Source: Chroococcidiopsidaceae cyanobacterium CP_BM_RX_35
Lineage (GTDB): Bacteria > Cyanobacteriota > Cyanobacteriia > Cyanobacteriales > Chroococcidiopsidaceae
Length of the DNA: 9,671 bases
Assembly: GCA_019242465.1 (NCBI GenBank)
Contig: JAFAVL010000003.1
Span: forward strand, 1 to 9,671
Direction of reading: 5' to 3'
Made by a program: the position numbers and the translations under genes
The notes under the pieces: model-generated
Database searches by the model: none
The model's input: only the letters and a program-made list of their open reading frames with translations
What the model was told of the DNA's origin: nothing
Part shown: piece by piece, positions 1 through 5,876 of the stretch
Layout of the letters: every line of letters begins with the position of its first letter
Position numbering within the stretch: position 1 is the first letter of the stretch

Positions 1-236
1 TTTTACATACCCAACCTGACAAACATAAATGCTCGTACTTCTGGATGTAACCCCCTATCAATTGTCGTGGTTCAGTTTTATCCTTGCCGCGTATTATCGC
101 TACTGCTCGGAATATATGTATTCTAGCAAACTCTTGTTCCCGTTAACAATACTGAGAATACCAGTAGTCTTGGAACTGTGGGACCGACAAATCTCATTCG
201 GCATTCCCCGTGCCGCTAAAACATCACTTCGTTCGT
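1..236. other. Left-edge stretch with no recognisable gene
   Basis: I recognise no protein in any frame here. A rightward open frame runs from 29 to 433, but its second half is antisense to the glycosyltransferase remnant and its first half has no familiar motif. The stretch takes the place of the missing body of the glycosyltransferase, so it is probably DNA brought in by a deletion or insertion. Its right end holds the CGGCA/TGCCG dyads listed separately. Confidence 0.5.
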
Positions 237-258
237 TTATAGCGGCAGTACCCTGCCG
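199..258. repeat. Cluster of CGGCA/TGCCG inverted repeats at a gene breakpoint
   Basis: Four alternating units are visible: CGGCA (199-203), TGCCG (211-215), CGGCA (243-247) and TGCCG (254-258). They form two similar small hairpins. The second is a perfect 6-bp stem, CGGCAG-TACC-CTGCCG (243-258). A longer pairing, TGCCGCTA (211-218) with TAGCGGCA (240-247), competes with both. The cluster lies just past the point where the glycosyltransferase stops resembling its family. This would fit the end of a small palindromic element or a deletion hotspot; I do not recognise a named element. Confidence 0.5.
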
Positions 259-452
259 GTTGAAAGATGGAGTGCTGGATTTTCTGGACCCATGGCGTGA
301 AGCTCAAATCCCAAGGATTCAATCGTCGTGCGGTATTCGTTGTGAGTGGCAAACACGACCGCATGACCGCAAGCGCGCAAACCCAGCCCTAGGGCAATCA
401 TCGGATGCAAATCGCTCAATGAACCCATCATAGTTAAAACAATTCGACTCAT
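237..452 (-). pseudogene. UDP-glycosyltransferase, N-terminal fragment (truncated)
   Basis: This is the first part of a GT-B fold glycosyltransferase of the MGT/sterol-glucosyltransferase-like family, which normally has about 400 residues and transfers a sugar from a nucleotide-sugar to a small lipophilic acceptor. The start MSRIVLTMMGSLSDLHPMIA is the family's first beta strand with the glycine-rich loop and the LHPM helix start. It is followed by GHAVVFATH (about residues 29-37) and the GFELHAMGPENPAL segment. After about residue 60 the similarity stops, and the frame ends at 71 residues. The nucleotide-binding C-terminal domain is not in the window, so the product cannot be active. The start is supported by a GGAAGAG ribosome site just upstream. 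The gene lies 56 bp behind the amidase stop on the same strand and was probably co-transcribed with it. Confidence 0.75.
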
Positions 453-508
453 GACTCTTCCGCCTCATTGCTCAACCAACCAAGAATTTCCACTTCGCCA
501 GGTAGGGT

Positions 509-1990
509 CTAATAGCCAGGTGGATGTGGAAGCTCACCCATGATTTCGCTCAATTTTTCCGCAATTGCTAACACATGGAAATCCTGCCACCGTCGCCCCA
601 CAATTTGCATTCCTATCGGTAATCCTGCTTGAGTTTGTCCAATAGGAATCACGACAACCGGATGTCCCGTGAAATTGAAAATCATCGTGTATGCGCCGCA
701 CGCCAATAAGTACGGAACTTTTACGCTATCAACTTCAATTGGCTGGGCATAGGAACGATGCGTAAAGGCAGGCGAGATGGCAACCGGACAAATCCACGCA
801 TCCCATTGATTTATGAAGGCATCCATCAACGCCATGAAGCGATCGCGCTTCGTCAAGATGGCAGCGTACTTGGGTAGCGTGGGCGGCACAGCCCGGATTC
901 CGCCACGGGAAATTGGTGTGCCTTGCTTAAATGCAGTTTGGGTGCGATCGTAAAACTCAGTCTGAAATAGAGTCGAAACGCCATCCAAGAATTCTCGCGA
1001 CAACGGTAGTGAGGCGTATAGTTCTAGTGAGATTAAAGCCGAGTAGGTAGATAAGGCTTCATTGAAATCAAAGTTTTCTGGACTTGCTGGCTCAATTTGA
1101 ACGCCTAACTCAGCAATTTTGTTGATGGCTATGTGCAACACTTGTCGAGTTTCACAGCTGACCGCGAAATCGCCAAATTGCTCTGTCCAGGCAATGCGGT
1201 AGTCAGAAACTGATTTCTCAGAGGATAGATCTAGTGCAACTGGCGGAATTTCGGGTTGTCGCTCATCAGCTCCCGCAATCAGAGACAGGCAGAGTTTTAG
1301 ATCGGCGATCGAGCGGGTCAAGGGTCCGACACTCAGCAGGTGACGAACGGCTCTCGCCATTCCTGGAAGTTCTGGAATATGTCCGGTAGTTGGAACTCGT
1401 CGATCGGTTGGCTTCAAACCGTATACACCGCAGCAGTGAGCCGGATGGCGAATTGAACCCGCGATGTCACTGCCAAGATCTAATGGAGAAAATCCCGCCG
1501 CGATCGCCGCTGCCGATCCCCCCGAACTTCCACCAGTGGTGTAATTGAGATTCCAAGGATTGTTGGTTCGACCAAAGACCGGATTATCGGTTTGATAATC
1601 GCCAGCCAATTTGGCTGGGTTGGTTTTCGCCAACACAATCGCACCTGCTTTTTTTAATCGAGCAACCGTTGTCGCATCGTGTTGCGGGACATAATTAGCC
1701 AGGGGTCGATAACCAGATGTTGTACGAAGTTCAGCTGTTTCTAGGCAATCTTTAATCGTGATCGGAACACCATGTAGCGGTCCCCAAATTTCACCTTTGA
1801 GTAACGCTTCATCCGCAAGGAAGGCGCGTTGACGAGTACGGTCTTCATCCAGCGTGCAAATCGCGTTGAGCTTGACGTTATGGGCGGCGACTTGCGTGAG
1901 ATAGGCATCCAGCACTTCAACGGCAGAAACTTCGCGATCACGGATCATCTGAGCAAGCTTGTGGGCAGGCGCAAACACGAGACGACTCAT
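509..1990 (-). CDS. Amidase signature family hydrolase
   Basis: A cytoplasmic amidohydrolase that cleaves a carboxylic amide with a Ser-cisSer-Lys triad. All three residues are visible: Lys80 in GVPITIKD, the cis-serine Ser155 in TTGGSSGGSAAA, and the nucleophile Ser179 in GSDIAGSIRHP. Their spacings (75 and 24 residues) are those of mammalian fatty acid amide hydrolase. At 493 residues the length is full for the family, and there is no signal peptide or membrane segment. It is unlikely to be the GatA subunit of Glu-tRNA amidotransferase, because no gatB or gatC is nearby and it is paired with its own repressor. The start is an ATG with an AGGGG ribosome site 8 nt upstream. It is transcribed away from the TetR gene across a shared palindrome and probably once led an operon with the truncated glycosyltransferase. 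The substrate cannot be read from the sequence. Confidence 0.93.
   Translation of the reverse strand: MSRLVFAPAHKLAQMIRDREVSAVEVLDAYLTQVAAHNVKLNAICTLDEDRTRQRAFLADEALLKGEIWGPLHGVPITIKDCLETAELRTTSGYRPLANYVPQHDATTVARLKKAGAIVLAKTNPAKLAGDYQTDNPVFGRTNNPWNLNYTTGGSSGGSAAAIAAGFSPLDLGSDIAGSIRHPAHCCGVYGLKPTDRRVPTTGHIPELPGMARAVRHLLSVGPLTRSIADLKLCLSLIAGADERQPEIPPVALDLSSEKSVSDYRIAWTEQFGDFAVSCETRQVLHIAINKIAELGVQIEPASPENFDFNEALSTYSALISLELYASLPLSREFLDGVSTLFQTEFYDRTQTAFKQGTPISRGGIRAVPPTLPKYAAILTKRDRFMALMDAFINQWDAWICPVAISPAFTHRSYAQPIEVDSVKVPYLLACGAYTMIFNFTGHPVVVIPIGQTQAGLPIGMQIVGRRWQDFHVLAIAEKLSEIMGELPHPPGY
1500..1507. repeat. HIP1 octamer (GCGATCGC)
   Basis: Exact copy inside the amidase gene. HIP1 is greatly over-represented in many cyanobacterial genomes and marks the host lineage. 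Confidence 0.9.
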
Positions 1991-2035
1991 ACACTTGACC
2001 CCTTGTGTAAACCTGGATGAGATGATGATATCAAT

Positions 2036-2058
2036 ATTAGTTAATTACGTTAACTAAT
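2036..2058. promoter_or_regulatory. Probable TetR operator between amidase and tetR
   Basis: A perfect 9-bp inverted repeat, ATTAGTTAA (2036-2044) and TTAACTAAT (2050-2058), surrounds a 5-bp centre, TTACG. Size and symmetry suit a TetR dimer. It ends 8 bp before the tetR start codon and 46 bp before the amidase start. A TAATAT hexamer on the minus strand (2033-2038), a possible amidase -10 box, overlaps one arm. Binding here would plausibly repress both divergent genes. The role is inferred; the palindrome itself is plain. Confidence 0.78.
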
Positions 2059-2066
2059 CTAGAGTT

Positions 2067-2663
2067 ATGGGTCGTCCCACGAAAGAAAATTCTTTAACAC
2101 CTGAAGATGTGATTGCGGCTGCGATCACATGTCTCGATCGAGAGGGAGAGTCAGCTCTTGGTGTCAATCGGGTAGCGCGAGAATTGGGCATTAAACCGCC
2201 TGCCATCTACAAGCATCTCGATGGCAATGCGGCTCTCCGTCGAGCGGTCGCCTTAGCTATTTGGCAGCAGTATGCGGCATGGTGTCGTCAGCGGCTTGAC
2301 GGCGTGAATGCCCCTTGTGTGATGCTGAAAGTATGCGGACATGCCACTCGCAAATTTGCACACTCGTATCCGGCACGCTACCGGGTGATGATGAGATTTC
2401 AAATGCACCTGAGCGATACAGAAGCAGCTCCCTTGATTCAGGAAACGCTGGATTTCATGAGGCGGGTGCTGCAATCATATGAACTCTCGGAAGCCAAATT
2501 GATTGATTCAATGCGGATGGTCAATGCTGCGATCAACGGGTTTATTGCCGTTGAACAAGCTGGACTTCTCACGCTGGAACGATCGACAGATGCCAGTTTT
2601 GAGGTGATGCTTGATGCGCTCATTGTCGCGATCCAACACATTCGGGATGCCAGTACCGAATGA
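2067..2663 (+). CDS. TetR/AcrR family transcriptional repressor
   Basis: A 198-residue, one-component DNA-binding regulator of usual TetR length. The MGRPTK start and the N-terminal three-helix domain (about 10-58) are typical. The helix-turn-helix lies at about 33-52 (VNRVARELGIKPPAIYKHL), with the AIYKHL recognition helix common in the family. The C-terminal part (about 80-190) is helical and contains YPARYRVMMRF, resembling the WHG-type ligand domain of some TetR proteins; that subfamily call is tentative. The effector is unknown. The gene diverges from the amidase with a perfect palindrome between them, the usual arrangement of a local autorepressor. The ribosome site is weak, but the start is fixed by the family N-terminus. 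Its stop overlaps the start of a small degenerate frame (ATGA). Confidence 0.92.
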   Translation: MGRPTKENSLTPEDVIAAAITCLDREGESALGVNRVARELGIKPPAIYKHLDGNAALRRAVALAIWQQYAAWCRQRLDGVNAPCVMLKVCGHATRKFAHSYPARYRVMMRFQMHLSDTEAAPLIQETLDFMRRVLQSYELSEAKLIDSMRMVNAAINGFIAVEQAGLLTLERSTDASFEVMLDALIVAIQHIRDASTE

Positions 2664-2866
2664 TTCATGTTAGGTATCAAGATAGTGTCTTAGGGCATCA
2701 GCAAAAGCGAGTGAACGTCGATTTTTCTCTTGGGATGACTAAGGCACTTGACTATGAAGCGAAGCGTCTGGATATGACCCGGCAGTTCATCATCCAGTTT
2801 GTTGAGCGTTCTGGGTCTACTAAAAAACTGATCTGGGAACATACCAAATTTGTATGTTCCCTCTAA
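2660..2866 (+). pseudogene. Degenerate CopG/ribbon-helix-helix antitoxin-like fragment
   Basis: A 68-codon frame. Residues 16-48 look like the core of a cyanobacterial ribbon-helix-helix antitoxin: KRVNVDF is the DNA-contacting strand, followed by helix A (TKALDYEAKRLDM) and the start of helix B (TRQFIIQFVER). From memory, intact relatives continue IIKVWLAERLE; here about two residues seem missing in helix B. The last ten residues are written by a perfect hairpin and so are probably not ancestral. The first 15 residues fit no family. The only usable start overlaps the tetR stop by four bases, which could couple translation but may be chance. No toxin gene is next to it. I read it as the remnant of a toxin-antitoxin locus, although an orphan regulator is possible. 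Confidence 0.55.
2835..2861 (-). terminator. Perfect 10-bp hairpin, candidate terminator of the OYE gene
   Basis: GGGAACATAC (2835-2844) pairs perfectly with GTATGTTCCC (2852-2861) around a 7-nt loop. Read leftward, as for the OYE gene that ends at 2913, the stem is followed 8 nt later by a run of six T. Read rightward there is no T run. The distance to the T run is longer than in a classic intrinsic terminator, so it might instead be a protein-binding palindrome. Confidence 0.5.
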
Positions 2867-2912
2867 TATGAACGCGCCCTTTGGTAATGCTAAAAGCGTG
2901 ATTGCTTAAGGT

Positions 2913-4016
2913 CTAATGTTGATAGGCGGGAAAATCGGTATAGCCTTCTTGGTCAAAAGAATACCAGATACTGAGATCTGCCATGGAATTTAAAGGCCAA
3001 CCGTTGGCAAAACGCTCGACTAAATCTGGATTGCTAATTAAGGGTCGCCCAAAGGCAATCAAGTCGGCACTGCCATCCTTGATTGCTGCTTCGGCAGTTT
3101 CTTGTGTATAGCCACAGTTACCCATGAGTGGACCTGTGAACACCTCACGAAATTCAGCCAACTTCATCGGCTCTCCTAACTCGTGAAAGCCGAATGCTAG
3201 ACCATTTATCAAATGGAGGTACGCTAGATTGTAAGTGTTCAACTGCTTGGCAGCGTAGAGAAAGGTTTCCCGAAAATCTGGTGAACCCATGTCATTATAA
3301 TTACCATTTGGCGACAGCCGAACTCCCACTCGATTAGCAGGCCATACAGTCACTAGCGCCTCCACAATTTCCTTGAGAAAACGGAAGCGATTCTCAGGAC
3401 TACCACCATATTGGTCTGTCCGATGGTTAGTCTTGGATTGCAGAAACTGGTCGATCAAGTAACCATTGGCTGCATGAATTTCCACCCCATCAAAACCAGC
3501 ATTTTTGGCTCGAACAGCAGCCCGACGATAATCCTCTACAACCAGAGAAACTTCATTCGTCTCCAAGGCTCGAGGAGTTTCGTAGGGTTGTTTCCCATTG
3601 GGAGTGTGAATGGACTCTGCATTCAGCTTAATGGCAGAAGCGGAAACTGGCAGTTGACCATTTCTTTGAAAACTACTGTGAGACGCACGCCCGCAGTGCC
3701 AAAGCTGTAGAAAAATGGGTGTTCCTTGAGTATGCACTGCATCCACAACCTGTTTCCAGGCTTCAGCCTGCTCGTCTGAGTAAATTCCCGGAGAATTTTG
3801 CCAACCGATAGCCTGTATCGAAATTACGGTAGCTTCCGTAACTATCAGACCGACCGAAGCCCGTTGAGCGTAATACTCTGCCATGAGAGCATTGGGCAGA
3901 CGTTCCTCACCCGATCGAGAGCGGGTCATGGGAGCCATTACGACCCGGTTTTTGAGGGGCAAACCGCCCAAATCAAAAGGGCTAAGCAGGGCTGCGGACA
4001 CCGTTTGAGCTGTCAT
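2913..4016 (-). CDS. Old Yellow Enzyme family NADH:flavin oxidoreductase (alkene reductase)
   Basis: An FMN-containing TIM-barrel enzyme of 367 residues, the usual size of bacterial NemA/PETN reductase-type proteins. It uses NAD(P)H to reduce C=C bonds of activated alkenes, and some relatives reduce nitro-esters or N-ethylmaleimide. Visible features are FMN-contacting MAPMTRSR (28-35), WHCGR (106-110), the substrate pair His181/Asn184 with the proton donor Tyr186 in IHAANGYLIDQF, VGVRLSPNG (230-238), the phosphate-binding AFGRPLISNPD (321-331), and the C-terminal YSFDQEGYTDFP signature. The HxxN pair puts it with the enone-reducing members, as in plant 12-oxophytodienoate reductases, rather than the HxxH nitro-ester reductases. 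The gene is alone on its strand, points toward tetR and has a short leader. A GGGAG ribosome site lies about 11 nt before the ATG, rather far. The physiological substrate is unknown. Confidence 0.93.
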   Translation of the reverse strand: MTAQTVSAALLSPFDLGGLPLKNRVVMAPMTRSRSGEERLPNALMAEYYAQRASVGLIVTEATVISIQAIGWQNSPGIYSDEQAEAWKQVVDAVHTQGTPIFLQLWHCGRASHSSFQRNGQLPVSASAIKLNAESIHTPNGKQPYETPRALETNEVSLVVEDYRRAAVRAKNAGFDGVEIHAANGYLIDQFLQSKTNHRTDQYGGSPENRFRFLKEIVEALVTVWPANRVGVRLSPNGNYNDMGSPDFRETFLYAAKQLNTYNLAYLHLINGLAFGFHELGEPMKLAEFREVFTGPLMGNCGYTQETAEAAIKDGSADLIAFGRPLISNPDLVERFANGWPLNSMADLSIWYSFDQEGYTDFPAYQH

Positions 4017-4039
4017 TCGCTTGTTGTCTCCCTATCCAG

Positions 4040-4067
4040 ATAATCGCATATATCGTAACAATTTCAA
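4040..4067 (-). promoter_or_regulatory. Candidate OYE promoter
   Basis: On the minus strand TTGAAA (4067-4062) and GATTAT (4045-4040) are separated by 16 bp. A TG one base before the -10 gives an extended -10 form. Transcription would begin near 4033, leaving a leader of about 17 nt. This is a consensus match only. Confidence 0.4.
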
Positions 4068-4087
4068 TAACGTAACTTAACAAGTTC
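4068..4087. promoter_or_regulatory. Operator-like sequence upstream of the OYE gene
   Basis: TAACGTAA (4068-4075) is the reverse complement of the TTACGTTA core of the tetR operator (2045-2052). On the minus strand the two sites read GTTAAgTTACGTTA here and GTTAATTACGTTA there, one inserted base apart. An overlapping small dyad, AACTT-AAC-AAGTT (4074-4086), is also present. It sits just upstream of the candidate OYE -35 box. The match could be chance in AT-rich DNA. Confidence 0.3.
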
Positions 4088-4272
4088 GGAGGATAAATGT
4101 ATTGGTTTGTAGTTAATTCAAGTTATTAGTTCTAAAAAACACATGACGAATGTAAAGGATAACTTGTATCGCTAACGACATTTCTTTGACTCTGAAACTA
4201 CCTTAAAAGACAGTGCTAATTTGACATAAGATTATGGTATGTTGCTCGATTGTTTCTCCAATTACTCAAGGA

Positions 4273-4298
4273 AGTTGCCGGAGGCAGCTCCGGCAACT
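4273..4298 (+). repeat. GC-rich 11-bp hairpin in the aminotransferase leader
   Basis: AGTTGCCGGAG (4273-4283) pairs perfectly with CTCCGGCAACT (4288-4298) across a GCAG loop. No T run follows, so it is not a classic terminator. Three bases later GAGC-GCAA-GCTC (4302-4313) forms a second small stem closed by a GNRA-type tetraloop. Together they suggest a structured 5' untranslated RNA or a palindromic repeat unit. Confidence 0.55.
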
Positions 4299-4390
4299 CA
4301 AGAGCGCAAGCTCAATAGCACTCTATTTCTGGTCGCTCAGGTCATCCGTGCGATGCAGACAAGCTTGAACCATTCAGCTCAACGACTACC

Positions 4391-4413
4391 TGCCTTTGGG
4401 CAGCAAAATGCCC
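4391..4413 (+). promoter_or_regulatory. Mutually exclusive hairpins just before the aminotransferase start
   Basis: GGCA (4399-4402) can pair upstream with TGCC (4391-4394) or, extended to GGGCA, downstream with TGCCC (4409-4413). The second stem ends 19 nt before the ATG at 4433. Two competing stems at this place could modulate translation, but they are short (4 and 5 bp) and the role is conjecture. Confidence 0.3.
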
Positions 4414-4432
4414 TACTTGAACACTCCCTCCC

Positions 4433-5767
4433 ATGCATAATCTCACCCAAACTCAACTGACATCGGCTGACCTGGAAGCCTACTGGATGCCGTTTACAGC
4501 CAATCGGCAGTTTAAGGCAAATCCGCGCCTATTCGTCTCAGCAAAAGATATGCACTATATGACAGCGGACGGGCGGGAAGTTTTGGATGGGACAGGAGGA
4601 TTATGGTGTGTCAATGCTGGACACAGCCGACGAGAAATTGCTGAGGCAGTGCAAGCGCAAATCTTGACGCTTGACTATTCTCCGGCTTTCCAGATGGGTC
4701 ATCCGGCTGCGTTTGAACTTGCTAAGCGACTGACAGCAATGCTACAGGGTGACCTGAACCACGTTTTCTTCACTAATTCCGGCTCAGAAGCAGTGGAGTC
4801 GGCATTGAAGATTGCGATCGCCTACCACCGAGTCCGGGGAGAAGGCACTCGCCAACGGTTAATCGGTCGGGAACGCGGCTATCACGGTGTAAATTTTGGC
4901 GGCATTTCTGTTGGCGGCATCGCTACAACCCGCAAGTTCTTCGGCAGTCTGTTAACGGGAGTCGATCACCTGCCCCACACCCACAGTTTGGAACACAATG
5001 CCTTCAGTCGAGGACAGCCGCAGTGGGGGGCTCATTTAGCAGATGAACTAGAACAGCTCGTGGCGTTGCACGATGCCTCCAATATTGCCGCTGTAATTGT
5101 TGAACCTGTGGCGGGTTCCACAGGAGTTCTCGTCCCCCCGCTAGGTTACCTGGAGAAACTCCGCGCGATTTGTGAGCAATACGGCATTCTGCTGATTTTT
5201 GATGAGGTGATTACAGGCTTTGGTCGCTTGGGCAGCAGCTTTGCGACAGAGTATTTTGGCATCCTCCCCGATATTGTGACGGTTGCTAAGGGGATTACCA
5301 ACGGAACAGTACCGATGGGAGCAGTGTTTGTTCGTCAGGGGATCTACGACGCCTTTATGCACGGTCCTGACAACGCCATTGAACTTTTTCACGGCTATAC
5401 TTACTCTGGTCATCCGGTTGCCTGTGCTGCTGCCCTAGCGACCCAGGAGATCTACCAGCAAGAGGGATTGTTTGAGCATGCCCACGCCCTAACAGACTAC
5501 TGGGAAGATGCAGCGCATTCGCTCAAGGGGCTGCCCCATATCATTGATATTCGCAACCTCGGCTTGGTTGCGGGGATTGAGCTAGAGCCAATTCCTGGTA
5601 AGCCAGGAGCTAGGGCATTTGACTGTTTCCTGCGCTGCTACGAACAGGGCTTGCTGATTCGTCAAACCGGGGACATCATCGCGCTATCTCCACCTCTGAT
5701 TCTTCAGAAGGAACACATTGACCAGATGTTTGAAATACTGGGTTCGGTGATTCGAGAATTGCAATAA
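4433..5767 (+). CDS. Omega-amino acid:pyruvate (beta-alanine type) class III aminotransferase
   Basis: A PLP-dependent fold-type I transaminase of 444 residues that moves an omega-amino group, typically from beta-alanine, to pyruvate, giving malonate semialdehyde and alanine. From memory it follows the Pseudomonas putida enzyme (449 residues) closely from YWMPFTANR (17-25) to the end. Visible residues: Trp58 in GLW; the PLP phosphate-binding Ser116-Gly117-Ser118 in TNSGSEA; Tyr150 in RGYHGV, which stacks on PLP; Asp257 in IFDEVITGFGR; the Schiff-base Lys286 in VAKGITNG; Thr323 in GYTYSGHP; and Arg410, the likely carboxylate-binding arginine. It is probably a cytoplasmic multimer. There is no recognisable ribosome site (CTCCCTCCC precedes the ATG), but the start is bounded by conserved sequence from residue 16. 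The gene stands alone and converges on dps. Related omega-transaminases differ in substrate, so beta-alanine is the best guess only. Confidence 0.92.
   Translation: MHNLTQTQLTSADLEAYWMPFTANRQFKANPRLFVSAKDMHYMTADGREVLDGTGGLWCVNAGHSRREIAEAVQAQILTLDYSPAFQMGHPAAFELAKRLTAMLQGDLNHVFFTNSGSEAVESALKIAIAYHRVRGEGTRQRLIGRERGYHGVNFGGISVGGIATTRKFFGSLLTGVDHLPHTHSLEHNAFSRGQPQWGAHLADELEQLVALHDASNIAAVIVEPVAGSTGVLVPPLGYLEKLRAICEQYGILLIFDEVITGFGRLGSSFATEYFGILPDIVTVAKGITNGTVPMGAVFVRQGIYDAFMHGPDNAIELFHGYTYSGHPVACAAALATQEIYQQEGLFEHAHALTDYWEDAAHSLKGLPHIIDIRNLGLVAGIELEPIPGKPGARAFDCFLRCYEQGLLIRQTGDIIALSPPLILQKEHIDQMFEILGSVIRELQ
4814..4821. repeat. HIP1 octamer (GCGATCGC)
   Basis: Exact copy inside the aminotransferase gene, so this gene also carries the host's sequence signature. 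Confidence 0.9.
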
Positions 5768-5794
5768 ACGCTTGATCTCTGTGAAAGGAGCCCG

Positions 5795-5819
5795 CGCCGT
5801 CTCATAAGAGTGAGCGGTG
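5795..5819. terminator. Hairpin between convergent aminotransferase and dps genes
   Basis: CGCCG-t-CTCA (5795-5804) pairs with TGAG-CGGTG (5811-5819) around the loop TAAGAG, giving nine pairs with one bulged T and one G-T wobble. It begins 28 nt after the aminotransferase stop. No T run follows on either strand, so termination is plausible from position and stability only. Confidence 0.4.
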
Positions 5820-5830
5820 TCGGAAGGCGG

Positions 5831-5876
5831 GGCGGTCACATAAGAGCGGCGTTACTCATTCCATATTGTGACCGCC
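5831..5876 (-). terminator. 10-bp inverted repeat overlapping the dps stop codon
   Basis: GGCGGTCACA (5831-5840) and TGTGACCGCC (5867-5876) are perfect inverted repeats with a 26-nt loop. One arm encodes the last residues of Dps (Gly-Gly-His-Asn) and the loop contains the stop codon. The stem could protect the dps mRNA end or terminate it, but no T run follows. The octamer CATAAGAG also occurs twice here, at 5803-5810 and 5839-5846, 36 bp apart. Confidence 0.4.

Larger units (their letters stand above)
4088..4432. other. Gene-free leader region between OYE and aminotransferase
   Basis: About 345 bp with no gene I can support. The left part is AT-rich and holds an 8-bp inverted repeat, CAAGTTAT (4119-4126) with ATAACTTG (4159-4166). 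A perfect TTGACA lies at 4221-4226, but no good -10 box follows at the right distance, so the transcription start is unclear. The right part (4240-4432) is rich in short hairpins, listed separately. An open frame at 4239-4460 crosses these hairpins, has no family features and overlaps the aminotransferase, so I do not call it. Confidence 0.5.

Noticed and set aside
29..433. Rightward 134-codon open frame at the left edge
   Set aside because: Its second half is the antisense of the glycosyltransferase fragment, its composition is not protein-like, and it has no ribosome site or familiar motif.
509..1990. Amidase as GatA of the Glu-tRNA(Gln) amidotransferase
   Set aside because: No gatB or gatC is adjacent, and a dedicated divergent repressor suggests a catabolic or detoxifying enzyme.
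4166..4179. NtcA-like site (GTA-N8-GAC) upstream of the aminotransferase
   Set aside because: The second half-site should be TAC, and the distance to the only possible -10 (TACCTT at 4199) is 19 nt rather than about 22. Nitrogen control is plausible but not supported here.
4239..4460. Rightward 73-codon open frame before the aminotransferase
   Set aside because: It crosses several hairpins, overlaps the aminotransferase start in another frame and shows no family features.
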